A DNA stretch of 64,000 bases from DATJGR01 sp963812255 (GTDB lineage: Bacteria > Pseudomonadota > Gammaproteobacteria > Pseudomonadales > Azotimanducaceae): NCBI GenBank assembly GCA_963812255.1, contig CAWEUM010000003.1, forward strand, positions 682,001 to 746,000, written 5' to 3'. The translations under genes and the position numbers were made by a program. This document shows, piece by piece, positions 1 through 8,198 of this stretch (its first letter is position 1; every line of letters starts with the position of its first letter). The notes below the pieces were generated by a model. That model did not search any database. It saw only the letters and a program-made list of their open reading frames with translations, and was not told where the DNA came from.

Positions 1-238
1 GCGTCGACCCGCCGGCATAGCCGACCGCGGTCGAGTACACACCCGGTGTCTGCCAGAACTTGCGCTCCGCGCCCCAGAAGCAGCCCATGCCGAACACCGC
101 CTGCTCATGTTGCGCGGGGAACGGCGGTTTCAGTGAGTGGCCGTTGACGAAGTGCGTGGCCGGCACACGCATCGGCTCGCTGCGCCCGGGAAGCGCCTCG
201 CCGGCGCGCGGCAGTTGTAGTTTGCGTCCCAATCCCAT
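1..238 (-). CDS. msrA: Peptide methionine sulfoxide reductase MsrA (3' part cut by window edge)
   Basis: Reduces methionine-S-sulfoxide in oxidised proteins. The minus strand reads from an ATG at 238 down to base 1, giving 79 codons before the window ends. The catalytic motif GCFWGAE is visible at about residues 53-59, with the nucleophilic Cys in GCFWG, followed by the expected PGVYSTAVGYAGG. The roughly 50-residue N-terminal extension (with PGR, VNGHS) is the arrangement of the E. coli-type enzyme, not the short form. The C-terminal half with the resolving cysteines lies outside the window. It is divergent from the lipoprotein gene at 371. Confidence 0.95.
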   Translation of the reverse strand, partial: MGLGRKLQLPRAGEALPGRSEPMRVPATHFVNGHSLKPPFPAQHEQAVFGMGCFWGAERKFWQTPGVYSTAVGYAGGST

Positions 239-370
239 GACAGCGTCTCCGATTCAAGCGTCGTTCGCATTCTAACTCCGAGGCAAGGTTCGTTACCAAA
301 GCACAACAGAAGGGTGACACCCGGTCTCAACCGCGGTCCAAAGGTACGATACACTCGCGGCCGACACTCG

Positions 371-2089
371 ATGGATACCCTCCTACAGATGCGCACCGTC
401 TCATTGGCGCTCTGGTTCGTGCTGATTTCGTTGGCCGGATGCCAGACCGCAACTCCTCCTCCCGACTACGAAGCGCTTTCGAAGGCCGCGGATGCCGGCC
501 AGTCGGTGTCGGTCGAAGAACTGCGGACGGCGTTCCTTGCCGCGCCCGACTTCGACCAACGCATGCAGAAGCTGGCACCACTGGAGCAACAGGCGCTGCA
601 GATGATGGCGGATGAGCCGCTGCGCCTCGGCGCCGTCGGAACCGCGATCCTGAATCTCTACTACGGCAGCCTGCCGGGGCACCTGGCGCTGGTGCGTTTC
701 TACGAACATGTCGATGCACCGGATTCGGTGACGCTGCACCAGGCGTGGGTCGACAAAATTACCCAGTCGATCGAACACTCCGGCGACGGGTCGCGCGAGC
801 ACCCCTATCCGGTGATCTCATCCTCCGAAGCACAGGCGTTTCTGAAAGTACGGGGACTGACATCGGTCGGCTCGATGTACCACAGCGGCGAAAAGATCCC
901 CTTCATGATGTTGGTGAGCGCGCGGCCGACAGAGGGTCCGCTGAAGAACATCTATTTTGATCTGACGGCGGCCTACCGCGCGGTCGAAGGCGTCGTCGAA
1001 CGCGACGCCCAGCAGAACGGCGAAGGGAAAGACGACGAGCAGGCGGGGAACGATGTCGAATCGGACAAGCCCTTCAGCGCCGGTATGCTGATCGGATACC
1101 TCGCGCGCAGCAACGATTCCGCCGCACAAGCCGCTATCGGTGCATATCTGCTGTCGCAGAATCGATTCCGCGAAGCCGCCGATTGGCTCAACGCTGCGAC
1201 CCGAACCGGCAACGTGCTTGCCAATCTGATGTTGGCACGGGTTTACGAATTGGAAGCCGACGACCTGAAAGGCGGCGCGCGCAAAGACGCGATGGAATAC
1301 GTGCTCGAACAATATCTGCACGCTATTGCCGCCGGCTCCGATGAAGCAATGTTCGCGCTGTCGGGACTTTATCTGGACGGCGCGTACGGCGACGACAACA
1401 TCCAATCGGGTATGGCACTGCTCAAGCAAGCGGCCGATCTGAACAATCCGAACGCATTGATGTGGCTGGGACACCTCTACGCCGAAGGCATACACGTCGA
1501 GAAAGACGAAGACACCGCGCAGACCTATTTCAAGCGAGCTGCCGAAACGGGCGACAAGCGGGCCCGGCTGCAGTACGTTCGTTTTCTGCTTTCGCAAGAC
1601 GACAGCCAGCAGTTCGACCCGCAGGCCCGCACTTGGTTGGTCGCAGAAGCCAAGGCTGGCGAACCGGAAGCGATGCTGCTGCTCGGCAATCTATATGCGA
1701 AGGGTGTCGGTGTGTCGCAGAGCTACCGGCACGCGCTGACTTGGTTCAAATCGGCCGTCAGCACCTCGCCCGATGACGTCAACATCGTCAACGAAGTGGC
1801 GTGGACGCTCGCCGTCACCCATCTGGAGCCATTGCGAAAGCCCAGTTACGCGCTCGAGATCATGGAACACGCGATGACCGGCGATGAAACTGCGCAGAAG
1901 AATCCCGCCTATCTCGATACGTGGGCGGCCGCCTATGCCGCGAACGGCAACTTCACCAAGGCAATCGCGTTACAACAGCAGGCAGTCGACGCCGCCCGCG
2001 ACCAGAAGGAAACGGACGTGGTCGATGTATTGCAGGCGCACCTGGACGCTTTTCAGCGCGGTGAAACCGTCATCGATCCCGTGCCCTGA
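371..2089 (+). CDS. Sel1/TPR-repeat lipoprotein
   Basis: Predicted outer-envelope lipoprotein of unknown partner. The N-terminus has a hydrophobic stretch ending in the lipobox LAGC, so the mature protein would start at the Cys about residue 24. Sel1-like repeats are clear at about residues 320-470 (for example AMFALSGLYLDGAYG, ALMWLGHLYAEG, AMLLLGNLYAKG), each with the alternating small/aromatic pattern of this helical repeat; the C-terminus looks like a further TPR-type helix pair. A start at ATG 389 would give a more basic signal-peptide n-region and is equally possible; no strong ribosome site decides it. Sel1 repeat proteins usually act as protein-interaction scaffolds, so the role here is only inferred. 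Confidence 0.8.
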   Translation: MDTLLQMRTVSLALWFVLISLAGCQTATPPPDYEALSKAADAGQSVSVEELRTAFLAAPDFDQRMQKLAPLEQQALQMMADEPLRLGAVGTAILNLYYGSLPGHLALVRFYEHVDAPDSVTLHQAWVDKITQSIEHSGDGSREHPYPVISSSEAQAFLKVRGLTSVGSMYHSGEKIPFMMLVSARPTEGPLKNIYFDLTAAYRAVEGVVERDAQQNGEGKDDEQAGNDVESDKPFSAGMLIGYLARSNDSAAQAAIGAYLLSQNRFREAADWLNAATRTGNVLANLMLARVYELEADDLKGGARKDAMEYVLEQYLHAIAAGSDEAMFALSGLYLDGAYGDDNIQSGMALLKQAADLNNPNALMWLGHLYAEGIHVEKDEDTAQTYFKRAAETGDKRARLQYVRFLLSQDDSQQFDPQARTWLVAEAKAGEPEAMLLLGNLYAKGVGVSQSYRHALTWFKSAVSTSPDDVNIVNEVAWTLAVTHLEPLRKPSYALEIMEHAMTGDETAQKNPAYLDTWAAAYAANGNFTKAIALQQQAVDAARDQKETDVVDVLQAHLDAFQRGETVIDPVP

Positions 2090-2143
2090 TGATCTCGTGC
2101 CCCGATGCCTTGAAACGCCAAATGCGCTGGAATGCGCTTGGGA

Positions 2144-3226
2144 ATGAGTGATACGCGGGCCGATTACCTGCGGGTGCTCCATGACGGAATTCCTCTGATC
2201 GATCTGCGCGCGCCGGCGGAATTCGCACTCGGCGCCTTCCCCACCGCGATCAACCTGCCATTGCTGACCGATGCGGAACGCGTCGCGATCGGCACGCGCT
2301 ATAAAGCGTGCGGACAGCACGCCGCCATCGCACTCGGCGAAGAACTCGTATCCGGTGGGACCCGATGCGCCCGCGTCGATGCGTGGCGCAACTTCATCGC
2401 TACACATGCGGACACCGCGTTGTACTGCTTCAGGGGCGGATTGCGATCGCAGATTGCGCAGCGCTGGTTGCTCGATGCCGGTGTTGGTGTTGCCTGCATC
2501 GACGGCGGCTACAAGGCCCTGCGCCGAACCTGTCTGCAGGTCATAGAGGAGTTCCGCGCCTCATCCAGACTGTTGTTAATTGGCGGACGCACCGGTTCGG
2601 GCAAGACCGATCTGCTGCAGGAATTCGATGCGCAAATCGATCTCGAACGTCTTGCCAATCATCGCGGTTCTGCGTTTGGTTCGACGTCCACGGCTCAGCC
2701 AACGCCGATCGGATTCGAGAATCGGCTTGCGATCGAGATGTTGCGCAAGCGCGACCATGCGATCCTGCTGATCGAAGACGAGAGTCGCACGATCGGCCGG
2801 TTGGCGTTGCCGACGCCGTTGCATGCGGCCATGCAATCCGCACCGCTGGCCGTGCTTGAAGCAACGCGCGACGAACGAACGCGACGGATCTATCACGAGT
2901 ACCTCGAAGACCCTTTGACCCATGGCGTCGCGCCGCGCGCGTTGCACGCTCGATTCACCGACGCGCTCGATCGAATCGGGCGCCGCCTCGGCGGTTTGCG
3001 TCACGCGGAAGTCCGTCGCGCCATCGACATCGCGTTTGCTTCAGGCTTCAGCCTGGATCGCGCTGACCGCCCCGATCTGCACGGGATCTGGATCGGACTG
3101 CTACTCGACTGGTACTACGATCCGATGTACGACCATCAACTCGCGGCCAAGCGTAGCCGCGTAGTGGCAAGCGGAAATCTCGCCACGATTCGCGCATTCG
3201 CACACGAGACGCTGACGCGCGGCTGA
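2144..3226 (+). CDS. mnmH: tRNA 2-selenouridine synthase
   Basis: MnmH (SelU/YbbB) replaces sulfur by selenium in 2-thiouridine at the wobble position of tRNAs for Glu, Lys and Gln, via a geranylated intermediate, using selenophosphate. The 360-residue product has an N-terminal rhodanese domain with IDLRAPAEF near residue 20 and the catalytic Cys in YCFRGGLRS near residue 95. A P-loop, GGRTGSGKTDLL, follows near residue 146. Length and domain order match the family. A second ATG at 2132 in the same frame is possible; I chose 2144 because MSDTRADY resembles the usual short N-terminus. No selD or selenocysteine machinery is nearby. It stands alone, followed by the repeat region at 3258. Confidence 0.93.
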   Translation: MSDTRADYLRVLHDGIPLIDLRAPAEFALGAFPTAINLPLLTDAERVAIGTRYKACGQHAAIALGEELVSGGTRCARVDAWRNFIATHADTALYCFRGGLRSQIAQRWLLDAGVGVACIDGGYKALRRTCLQVIEEFRASSRLLLIGGRTGSGKTDLLQEFDAQIDLERLANHRGSAFGSTSTAQPTPIGFENRLAIEMLRKRDHAILLIEDESRTIGRLALPTPLHAAMQSAPLAVLEATRDERTRRIYHEYLEDPLTHGVAPRALHARFTDALDRIGRRLGGLRHAEVRRAIDIAFASGFSLDRADRPDLHGIWIGLLLDWYYDPMYDHQLAAKRSRVVASGNLATIRAFAHETLTRG

Positions 3227-3257
3227 GCTGTTGTCGTGGCCGGTGACACGGTTGATT

Positions 3258-3376
3258 TGACGGTTGCGGCGGAAGATCAGTCCGCCGGACCGTGTTGCGC
3301 CAGGGATGGCGCAACGCGAGCCCCAGGGATGGGTTCATGGCGTGTCCGGCGGACTGATCTTCCGCCGCAACCGTCA
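3258..3376. repeat. Structured inverted-repeat element, copy 1
   Basis: A perfect 33-base inverted repeat pairs 3258-3290 with 3344-3376. The 53-base interior contains two further hairpins. The first has an 8-bp stem, gttgcgcc (3294-3301) with ggcgcaac (3308-3315), and the loop agggat. In the second, gagccc pairs with gggttc around another agggat loop. As RNA or cruciform DNA it would form a long stem topped by two small hairpins. The core is shared with copy 2 at 3508-3618. Confidence 0.85.
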
Positions 3377-3435
3377 TTCGAGCGCGCGCTTCTAGGTATA
3401 GGGACGATGCGAATGCGGCTGTCGGCGTCACGACC

Positions 3436-3466
3436 GGCAAGACAGGCAAGACAGGCAAGACAGGCA
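3436..3466. repeat. 9-base tandem repeat, three units
   Basis: The unit ggcaagaca is repeated three times without change (3436-3462), followed by a partial ggca. It lies between the two structured inverted repeats. Too short and uninterrupted to be a CRISPR; function unknown. Confidence 0.8.
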
Positions 3467-3507
3467 TCTTGCAACACGTTCGGCGAAGGGGTGGACACGC
3501 GGCTGCA

Positions 3508-3618
3508 GGTGGAGCGGGCGGTTGTTCGCGCCGGACCGTGTTGCGCCTGGATGGCGCAACGCGAGCCCCCAGGGATGGGTTTACGGCGTGTCCGGCGCGA
3601 ACAACCGCCCACTCCACC
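3508..3618. repeat. Structured inverted-repeat element, copy 2
   Basis: Arms 3508-3536 and 3590-3618 pair over 29 positions with one mismatch. The interior is nearly the same as that of copy 1: the gttgcgcc/ggcgcaac hairpin and the gagccc/gggttt hairpin. The outer arms have a different sequence apart from the innermost ccggac/gtccgg. Conserved core with changed but still complementary arms points to selection on the fold. Confidence 0.85.
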
Positions 3619-3651
3619 GGATTTCAACTCCACAACTGTTCGTCAGAACCG

Positions 3652-3686
3652 CCGATCAAGTTCTAAACACAATGGCGCACTACGCT
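3652..3686 (+). repeat. Short repeat, copy A (matches 8154-8185)
   Basis: The segment starting ccgatcaagttc and ending aatggcgcactac matches 8154-8185 with a one-base indel and about three substitutions. The copies are in direct orientation and bracket the nitrile hydratase/rhamnosidase operon. Copy A ends over the stop codon of the activator gene. Confidence 0.7.
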
Positions 3687-4059
3687 AGTGATCGTGATGG
3701 TGGCCATGGTCGTGACCAGGGGGCCGCTCTGCGAACGCACGAATCCGGTGCGTGAGTTCTCCCGGCGCGATGATCGATCGATCGACAAGCAGCATCTCGA
3801 GTGCGGCAAGAAAGTGGTCGTAGTAGTGAAACTGCAACGTCGAAAGGCCGGACGCGGAAACGGGTTCATTCTGGTTGAGGTCGAACGATGCAATCTGCTC
3901 GATGAGGCGGGCACGAAACGCATCCCATTCGAAAACACCGCGCTCTGCCAATCCGCGTGCGATGCCGAATACCCGACCCTGCCACGGTGACTCGAACGCG
4001 AGCTCACCGTTGACCATCGGCGGCTCAGCCATCCCGGTCAGGACATACGGTGTCGTCAT
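3685..4059 (-). CDS. Nitrile hydratase accessory (activator) protein with His-rich tail
   Basis: Small partner needed to load the metal into nitrile hydratase. The 124-residue product resembles the N-terminal part of the enzyme's beta subunit (ESPWQGRVFGIARGLAERG, then a segment with HYYDHFLAALEMLL), as known activators do. Its last ten residues are GHDHGHHHDH, a metal-binding-like tail consistent with delivery of cobalt. The ATG overlaps the TGA of the alpha subunit by four bases, so translation is coupled. It is the last gene of the operon beta-alpha-activator, the order typical of cobalt-type systems. The role is inferred from family and context; the His tail is seen directly. Confidence 0.88.
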   Translation of the reverse strand: MTTPYVLTGMAEPPMVNGELAFESPWQGRVFGIARGLAERGVFEWDAFRARLIEQIASFDLNQNEPVSASGLSTLQFHYYDHFLAALEMLLVDRSIIAPGELTHRIRAFAERPPGHDHGHHHDH

Positions 4060-4631
4060 CGCAGCACCTCGACGCCGATCATCGCGTCACGCGTGACCCG
4101 CTCGGCCAGCTCGTCTTCGGAACATGCCTGCCACCCTGCCGGCGGTTGCGGCAGCACCAGATAACGCACTTCGGCGCTCGAATCCCATACACGCACGGCA
4201 ACGTCGTCCGCCAGTCGTAGCCCAAACTCCTCGAGCACGCGGCGCGGTTCGCGGACGATGCGGGATCGATACGCCGGATCTTTGTACCAACGCGGCGGCA
4301 AGCCCAGCATCGCCCACGGATAGCACGAGCACAGCGTGCACACGACCACATTGTGCACTTCGGACGTGTTCTCGACGACGACGAGCTTTTCGGTCTGACC
4401 ACCCTCGAACTCGAATTTCGCGACCGTAGCCGTTCCATCTGCGAGCAGCGCCCGTTTGAATGCAGGATCGCACCACGCGCGCGCGACCACTTTCGCACCG
4501 TTCAACGGACCCGTCCGGTCGTTGTATCGCTCCACCACTGCATCGACATCTGCAGCGGAGATCAGGCCCTTTTCGATCAACAGCGATTCGATCGCCTCGG
4601 CGCGAATCGCCAGCGCATGCGGATCAGACAT
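4056..4631 (-). CDS. nthA: Nitrile hydratase alpha subunit, cobalt type
   Basis: Catalytic subunit that hydrates nitriles to amides in the cytoplasm, as an alpha-beta dimer or tetramer. The 191-residue product starts MSDPHALAIRAEAIESLL and carries the metal site VCTLCSCYPW, with Cys98, Cys101 and Cys103. Thr between the first two cysteines (CTLCSC) marks cobalt enzymes; iron enzymes have CSLCSC. Two of these cysteines are oxidised in mature enzymes of the family. The ATG lies 8 bases inside the end of the beta gene, and the stop overlaps the activator start. The substrate cannot be read from the sequence; the upstream rhamnosidase hints at glycosylated nitriles, which is speculation. Confidence 0.93.
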   Translation of the reverse strand: MSDPHALAIRAEAIESLLIEKGLISAADVDAVVERYNDRTGPLNGAKVVARAWCDPAFKRALLADGTATVAKFEFEGGQTEKLVVVENTSEVHNVVVCTLCSCYPWAMLGLPPRWYKDPAYRSRIVREPRRVLEEFGLRLADDVAVRVWDSSAEVRYLVLPQPPAGWQACSEDELAERVTRDAMIGVEVLR

Positions 4632-5301
4632 CGGAACGCTCCAGATACGGTTCGAACAAGTCCAGGTGGACACTGATCCCTGTTTCGGCGCCGTCGCCCC
4701 ACAGTTCGGTCGCGTCGAACGCGACGTTGTAGAGATGTTGGGGATTCTCGCCACGACCGTGGGCATTGTCGTCCGGAAACACCCAGCCATCGTGACACGC
4801 CACGATCGCTCCGCGGCGGTTGCGGGCGTAGGCAGGTAAGCGCGTATGACCCGGCACGGCGTAGGCCCGCGTTCGCACCAGATCGCCAACCTTGAACAGT
4901 GGCGCGGCCGCGATGGGGCGGAGGTTGTCGGGGCCGGACGGCGCGTAGTCGATGGGATCCGGATTCCGCGATGGTCGTGCGCCGATCAGGTCGCCGGCAT
5001 CGGCACCGAGTTCGATCGCTCGGTGCGTGATCGTCGCGGTGTCGAGGACGCCGGCTTCGACGATCCGCGTTTCCAAACCACCCAGCCAGCGCCCATAGTA
5101 GCCGTGCGCGAGATACGCCAGCGGATCGATGCGTTCGATCGCATGGCGGAAGTGATCGTTGTTGTGCCGTGCGCCCTCCGGCCCGAGCAGACTCATCGCA
5201 AACACCCGGCCCTCCCAGCGCGCATGAAACACTGGCTCGTCTCGCTCCGCCTCGATCGCGCCGAATCCATGTTTGCCGCCGAGGTCGTGGATGCCGTCCA
5301 T
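4624..5301 (-). CDS. nthB: Nitrile hydratase beta subunit
   Basis: Structural partner of the alpha subunit that completes the active site. The 225-residue product begins MDGIHDLGGKHGFG, the hallmark start of this family. It continues with the helical N-terminal domain (HARWEGRVFAMSLL, YYGRWLGGLE). It ends with the beta-barrel part containing FKVGDLVR, HTRLPAYARNRRG and the C-terminal HLDLFEPYLE. The start at 5301 is chosen over an upstream in-frame ATG because of the conserved MDGIHD. Beta before alpha is the usual order for cobalt-type operons. The gene begins 14 bases after the rhamnosidase stop, implying one transcript. Confidence 0.93.
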   Translation of the reverse strand: MDGIHDLGGKHGFGAIEAERDEPVFHARWEGRVFAMSLLGPEGARHNNDHFRHAIERIDPLAYLAHGYYGRWLGGLETRIVEAGVLDTATITHRAIELGADAGDLIGARPSRNPDPIDYAPSGPDNLRPIAAAPLFKVGDLVRTRAYAVPGHTRLPAYARNRRGAIVACHDGWVFPDDNAHGRGENPQHLYNVAFDATELWGDGAETGISVHLDLFEPYLERSDV

Positions 5302-5315
5302 CCCTGGTCTCCTAG

Positions 5316-8033
5316 TCAACTCGCCAGCTTTTCCGACAACACTGGAATGCCGTCATCGGCCAATTCGCCCATCTCGATATCGAACTGATGGCGGCCCGCA
5401 ACCGCTTCGTGTGACGCGCCGTTTGGCAGGATCACCTTTGCGGAACAGTTGGGCGGGATGCGCACCTTCAGCAGAAAACGGCCTTTGCCGATCTCCCAGG
5501 TCACTTCGTAGCGGCCGTGAACCGAATCGAGCGCCACACTCGAAAACCGAATCGGCACCCCGTTGGGAAAGTCTTCCATACGCGGCGGGCGCGGCTGGAT
5601 GCGGACGCGCCGGTAGGCATTGCGGGCCGGCGAAAGGTCCGGGTCCAGTTCGAGTCCGCCGAGTGTGCCATATAACCACTCACCCACCGCGCCGTACGCA
5701 TAGTGGTTGAAGCTGTTCATCGCAGGGTCGGCAAATCCGTCGTCGGTCCAGCCGTTCCAGCGTTCCCAGATCGTCGTGGCACCCTGCGTGACTGGATACA
5801 GCCAACTCGGTGCCGACGTCTGCAGTACCAGCCGATACGCCACGTCCAATCGTCCATGATTGGTCAGCACAGGCAGCAGGTACGGCGTTCCGACGAAGCC
5901 GGTAGACAGATGATCACCGCGCGCCTCGATGTCCCGCACCAAGATTGCTACCGCCTGGTCGGCTTCCTCCGGATCGAACAGACCGAAATGCAGCGCCAGT
6001 ACATACGCGGTTTGTGTCTCGCCGACGAGCCGACCCGCCGCGGTGACGAAGCGCCGCCGAAATGCGGCTCGGACACGTTGCGCCAGGCTTTCGTAGGTCT
6101 CGAGGTCGGATACGTTGCCGAGCACACCGGCGATTCGCGCCAACAGTTTTGCGCTGTAGCAGAAGTACGCCGTGCCGATCAGGTCCTTCGGTGTGTTGCC
6201 GAACCGAGTATCGCCGGTTCGCGCACCATCCGTGTCCAGCCAGTCGCCGAATCCTTGCCACCCTTCGATTTGGCGATCGGCGCGAATCAGCGCGGGGAAG
6301 CGCCTCTGGATGTTGTCGATGAACGCCTTCATCGCATCGTAATGGCGTTCGAGAATGCGGCGATCGCCACTGCACCGATACACAGTCCACGGGCAGATGA
6401 CAATGGCATCGGACCAAGCGGGACCACCGTCCCGGCGCAGGATAGCAAGTTGCGGCGGCACGGGCGCCACCGCCGGCACCGACCCGTCCGCAGACTGCGC
6501 GTCGGTCAGATCGACGAGCCATTTGGAGAAAAACGCCGCGACGTCCGCATTGAACGCAGCGCTGCGCACGAACACCTGTGCATCGCCCGTCCACCCCAAC
6601 CGCTCGTCGCGCTGCGGGCAATCCGTCGGTATATCGACGAAGTTGCCACGTTGACTGCGCTGGATGTTGTTCTGCAGCTGATTCAGCAGCGGATGATCGC
6701 ATTGAAACTCGCCGATCTCTGCCAACGCCGACGTCAGCACGGCGGCGGTGATGTCCTCGATCGCAGACACGTCGAAGTGTCCGGTCACTTCGACGAACTG
6801 AAATCCGTGGAACGTGAATCGCGGCTCGAACAGTTCGCCGTTCGCGTCGCCGCAACAGGTATACAGATCGGTTGCGGCGGCGCTGCGGAGATTCGCCGTG
6901 TACAGCCCGCCGGTGTCGTCGAGGCGTTCGGCATGACGGATTTCGATGAGCGTGCCACGTGGCGCGCGCAGCCTCAGGCGAACCCGCCCGACGATGTTCT
7001 GACCGAAATCGTAGATCAGGCGCCGGGCACCCAACTGGCCAGCGCGACGAATTGGCGCGCGCGTCGGCGAGAGTCGTTCGACGACCCGAATCTGCGGATG
7101 GGTCGTTGCGTCGAGTTTCAGATCGCGACGCGGCGGCAACACGTCCACTTGCGACCAGCCGGCCGCATCATAGCCGGGTGCGCTCCACGCGCCGAGGCGC
7201 TGGCGCGCATCGACACTTTCACCGAGCATGATGTCCGAGTACAGAATAGGCGAGCGGTGCCACTTCCACAGATCGTCGGACGTGATGCGTATCTGCGTGC
7301 CGTCGGCGAGCGTGATTTCGAGTTGCAGCAACAACATCGGTCGGTCGCCATATTGCTGGCGGTCCGACATCCCCAGCGTGCCGCAGTACCATCCGTCACC
7401 GAGCAACGCGCCGAGCGCGTTTTCACCGGGCTGCAGCAGGCGCGCAACATCGAATGTCTGGTAACGGACACGCTTGCCGAAATCGGTCCAGCCCGGCGCG
7501 AGTTCAACATCGATCGCACGCGTACCGTTGATTTCGATGTCGTACACGCCCAACGCGGTCACGTACAGGCGCGCCTGCTCGACCGGTTGCACCAATTCGA
7601 ACGTTCGGCGCAATGCCGGCACCTGCACGGGTGTGCGTTTGCCGCCGATCAGCGGCGCGGCGATCCAACGCGCGCGCCAATCCGCGGCGTCGAGCAGCCC
7701 CATCTCGAAAAAGCTCACACGGCTCCAAGGGCCACCGATCCCGTCGGAATCGAACGCACGGACTTTCCACCACACACGCTGGCGCGCATGCAGCGACGGC
7801 CCGGCGTATGCGATATGACACGTATTCGACGATTCGGTGCGCCCGCTGTCCCACAGATCGCCGTGATCGTCGTCGAGCAGATCTTCACGGCGCGCGGCGA
7901 GGATGTGATACGCAGTTTGAATTTCTGCCGGGCGTTCGTCATCGAGCCACCACGACAGGCGAGGAGTTGGCGCGTCGATGCCGATCGGATTCTCCAGATA
8001 TTCACATCGCAGCCGCTTAGGTGCGCCCGGCAT
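5316..8033 (-). CDS. Alpha-L-rhamnosidase (glycoside hydrolase family 78)
   Basis: Removes terminal alpha-L-rhamnose from glycosides such as plant flavonoid or saponin sugars. The roughly 905-residue product shows the family's domain order. An N-terminal fibronectin-like domain (PRLSWWLDDERP, VWWKVRAFD) is followed by the beta-sandwich carbohydrate-binding part. The (alpha/alpha)6 barrel then carries TDCPQRDERLGWTGDAQVF near residue 480 and GATTIWERWNGWTDDG, where the family's acidic catalytic residues lie. A C-terminal beta domain closes it. No signal peptide is visible, so it is probably cytoplasmic and acts on imported glycosides. The start may instead be a GTG at 8045, which has GGGAG just upstream. 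It heads the operon with nitrile hydratase. Confidence 0.92.
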   Translation of the reverse strand: MPGAPKRLRCEYLENPIGIDAPTPRLSWWLDDERPAEIQTAYHILAARREDLLDDDHGDLWDSGRTESSNTCHIAYAGPSLHARQRVWWKVRAFDSDGIGGPWSRVSFFEMGLLDAADWRARWIAAPLIGGKRTPVQVPALRRTFELVQPVEQARLYVTALGVYDIEINGTRAIDVELAPGWTDFGKRVRYQTFDVARLLQPGENALGALLGDGWYCGTLGMSDRQQYGDRPMLLLQLEITLADGTQIRITSDDLWKWHRSPILYSDIMLGESVDARQRLGAWSAPGYDAAGWSQVDVLPPRRDLKLDATTHPQIRVVERLSPTRAPIRRAGQLGARRLIYDFGQNIVGRVRLRLRAPRGTLIEIRHAERLDDTGGLYTANLRSAAATDLYTCCGDANGELFEPRFTFHGFQFVEVTGHFDVSAIEDITAAVLTSALAEIGEFQCDHPLLNQLQNNIQRSQRGNFVDIPTDCPQRDERLGWTGDAQVFVRSAAFNADVAAFFSKWLVDLTDAQSADGSVPAVAPVPPQLAILRRDGGPAWSDAIVICPWTVYRCSGDRRILERHYDAMKAFIDNIQRRFPALIRADRQIEGWQGFGDWLDTDGARTGDTRFGNTPKDLIGTAYFCYSAKLLARIAGVLGNVSDLETYESLAQRVRAAFRRRFVTAAGRLVGETQTAYVLALHFGLFDPEEADQAVAILVRDIEARGDHLSTGFVGTPYLLPVLTNHGRLDVAYRLVLQTSAPSWLYPVTQGATTIWERWNGWTDDGFADPAMNSFNHYAYGAVGEWLYGTLGGLELDPDLSPARNAYRRVRIQPRPPRMEDFPNGVPIRFSSVALDSVHGRYEVTWEIGKGRFLLKVRIPPNCSAKVILPNGASHEAVAGRHQFDIEMGELADDGIPVLSEKLAS

Positions 8034-8067
8034 GAGTCGTCCCACGTGTCTCCCGTTGCGCGGAGTA

Positions 8068-8186
8068 GTGTAGTGCGCCGCCTAATCCGGTGCATTCATA
8101 GAGTTGGCGGGCGCTGGCTGTGTCGCGCACCGTGTGTCACGTGTGTTCAATCACCGATCAGTTCCAAACGGAATGGCGCACTACAC
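8068..8186. repeat. Possible small palindromic element with 12-base inverted ends
   Basis: gtgtagtgcgcc at 8068-8079 is an exact inverted copy of ggcgcactacac at 8175-8186. The right end contains repeat copy B (8154-8185), related to 3652-3686. It sits between the divergently placed start of the rhamnosidase and the end of the LysR gene. The size and terminal repeats resemble a miniature element, but a chance arrangement cannot be excluded. Confidence 0.5.
8154..8185 (+). repeat. Short repeat, copy B (matches 3652-3686)
   Basis: Reads ccgatcagttccaaac followed by ggaatggcgcactac, in the same orientation as copy A. The two copies lie on either side of the four-gene nitrile hydratase/rhamnosidase unit. 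Confidence 0.7.
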
Positions 8187-8198
8187 GAGCCGACGAAT

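Larger units (their letters stand above)
3227..3684. other. Intergenic region with two large structured inverted repeats
   Basis: No credible gene. The stretch holds two related palindromic elements (3258-3376 and 3508-3618), a 9-base tandem repeat between them (3436-3466), and a short motif at 3652-3686 that recurs near 8154. It separates the convergent mnmH and the nitrile hydratase activator gene, so a termination role is plausible. Confidence 0.75.

Noticed and set aside
3436..3466. Short CRISPR or iteron array
   Set aside because: Unit is only nine bases and uninterrupted; no replication or cas genes nearby.
4056..5301. Thiocyanate hydrolase instead of nitrile hydratase
   Set aside because: That enzyme has three structural subunits with the beta-like part split in two; here the beta subunit is full length and an activator gene follows.
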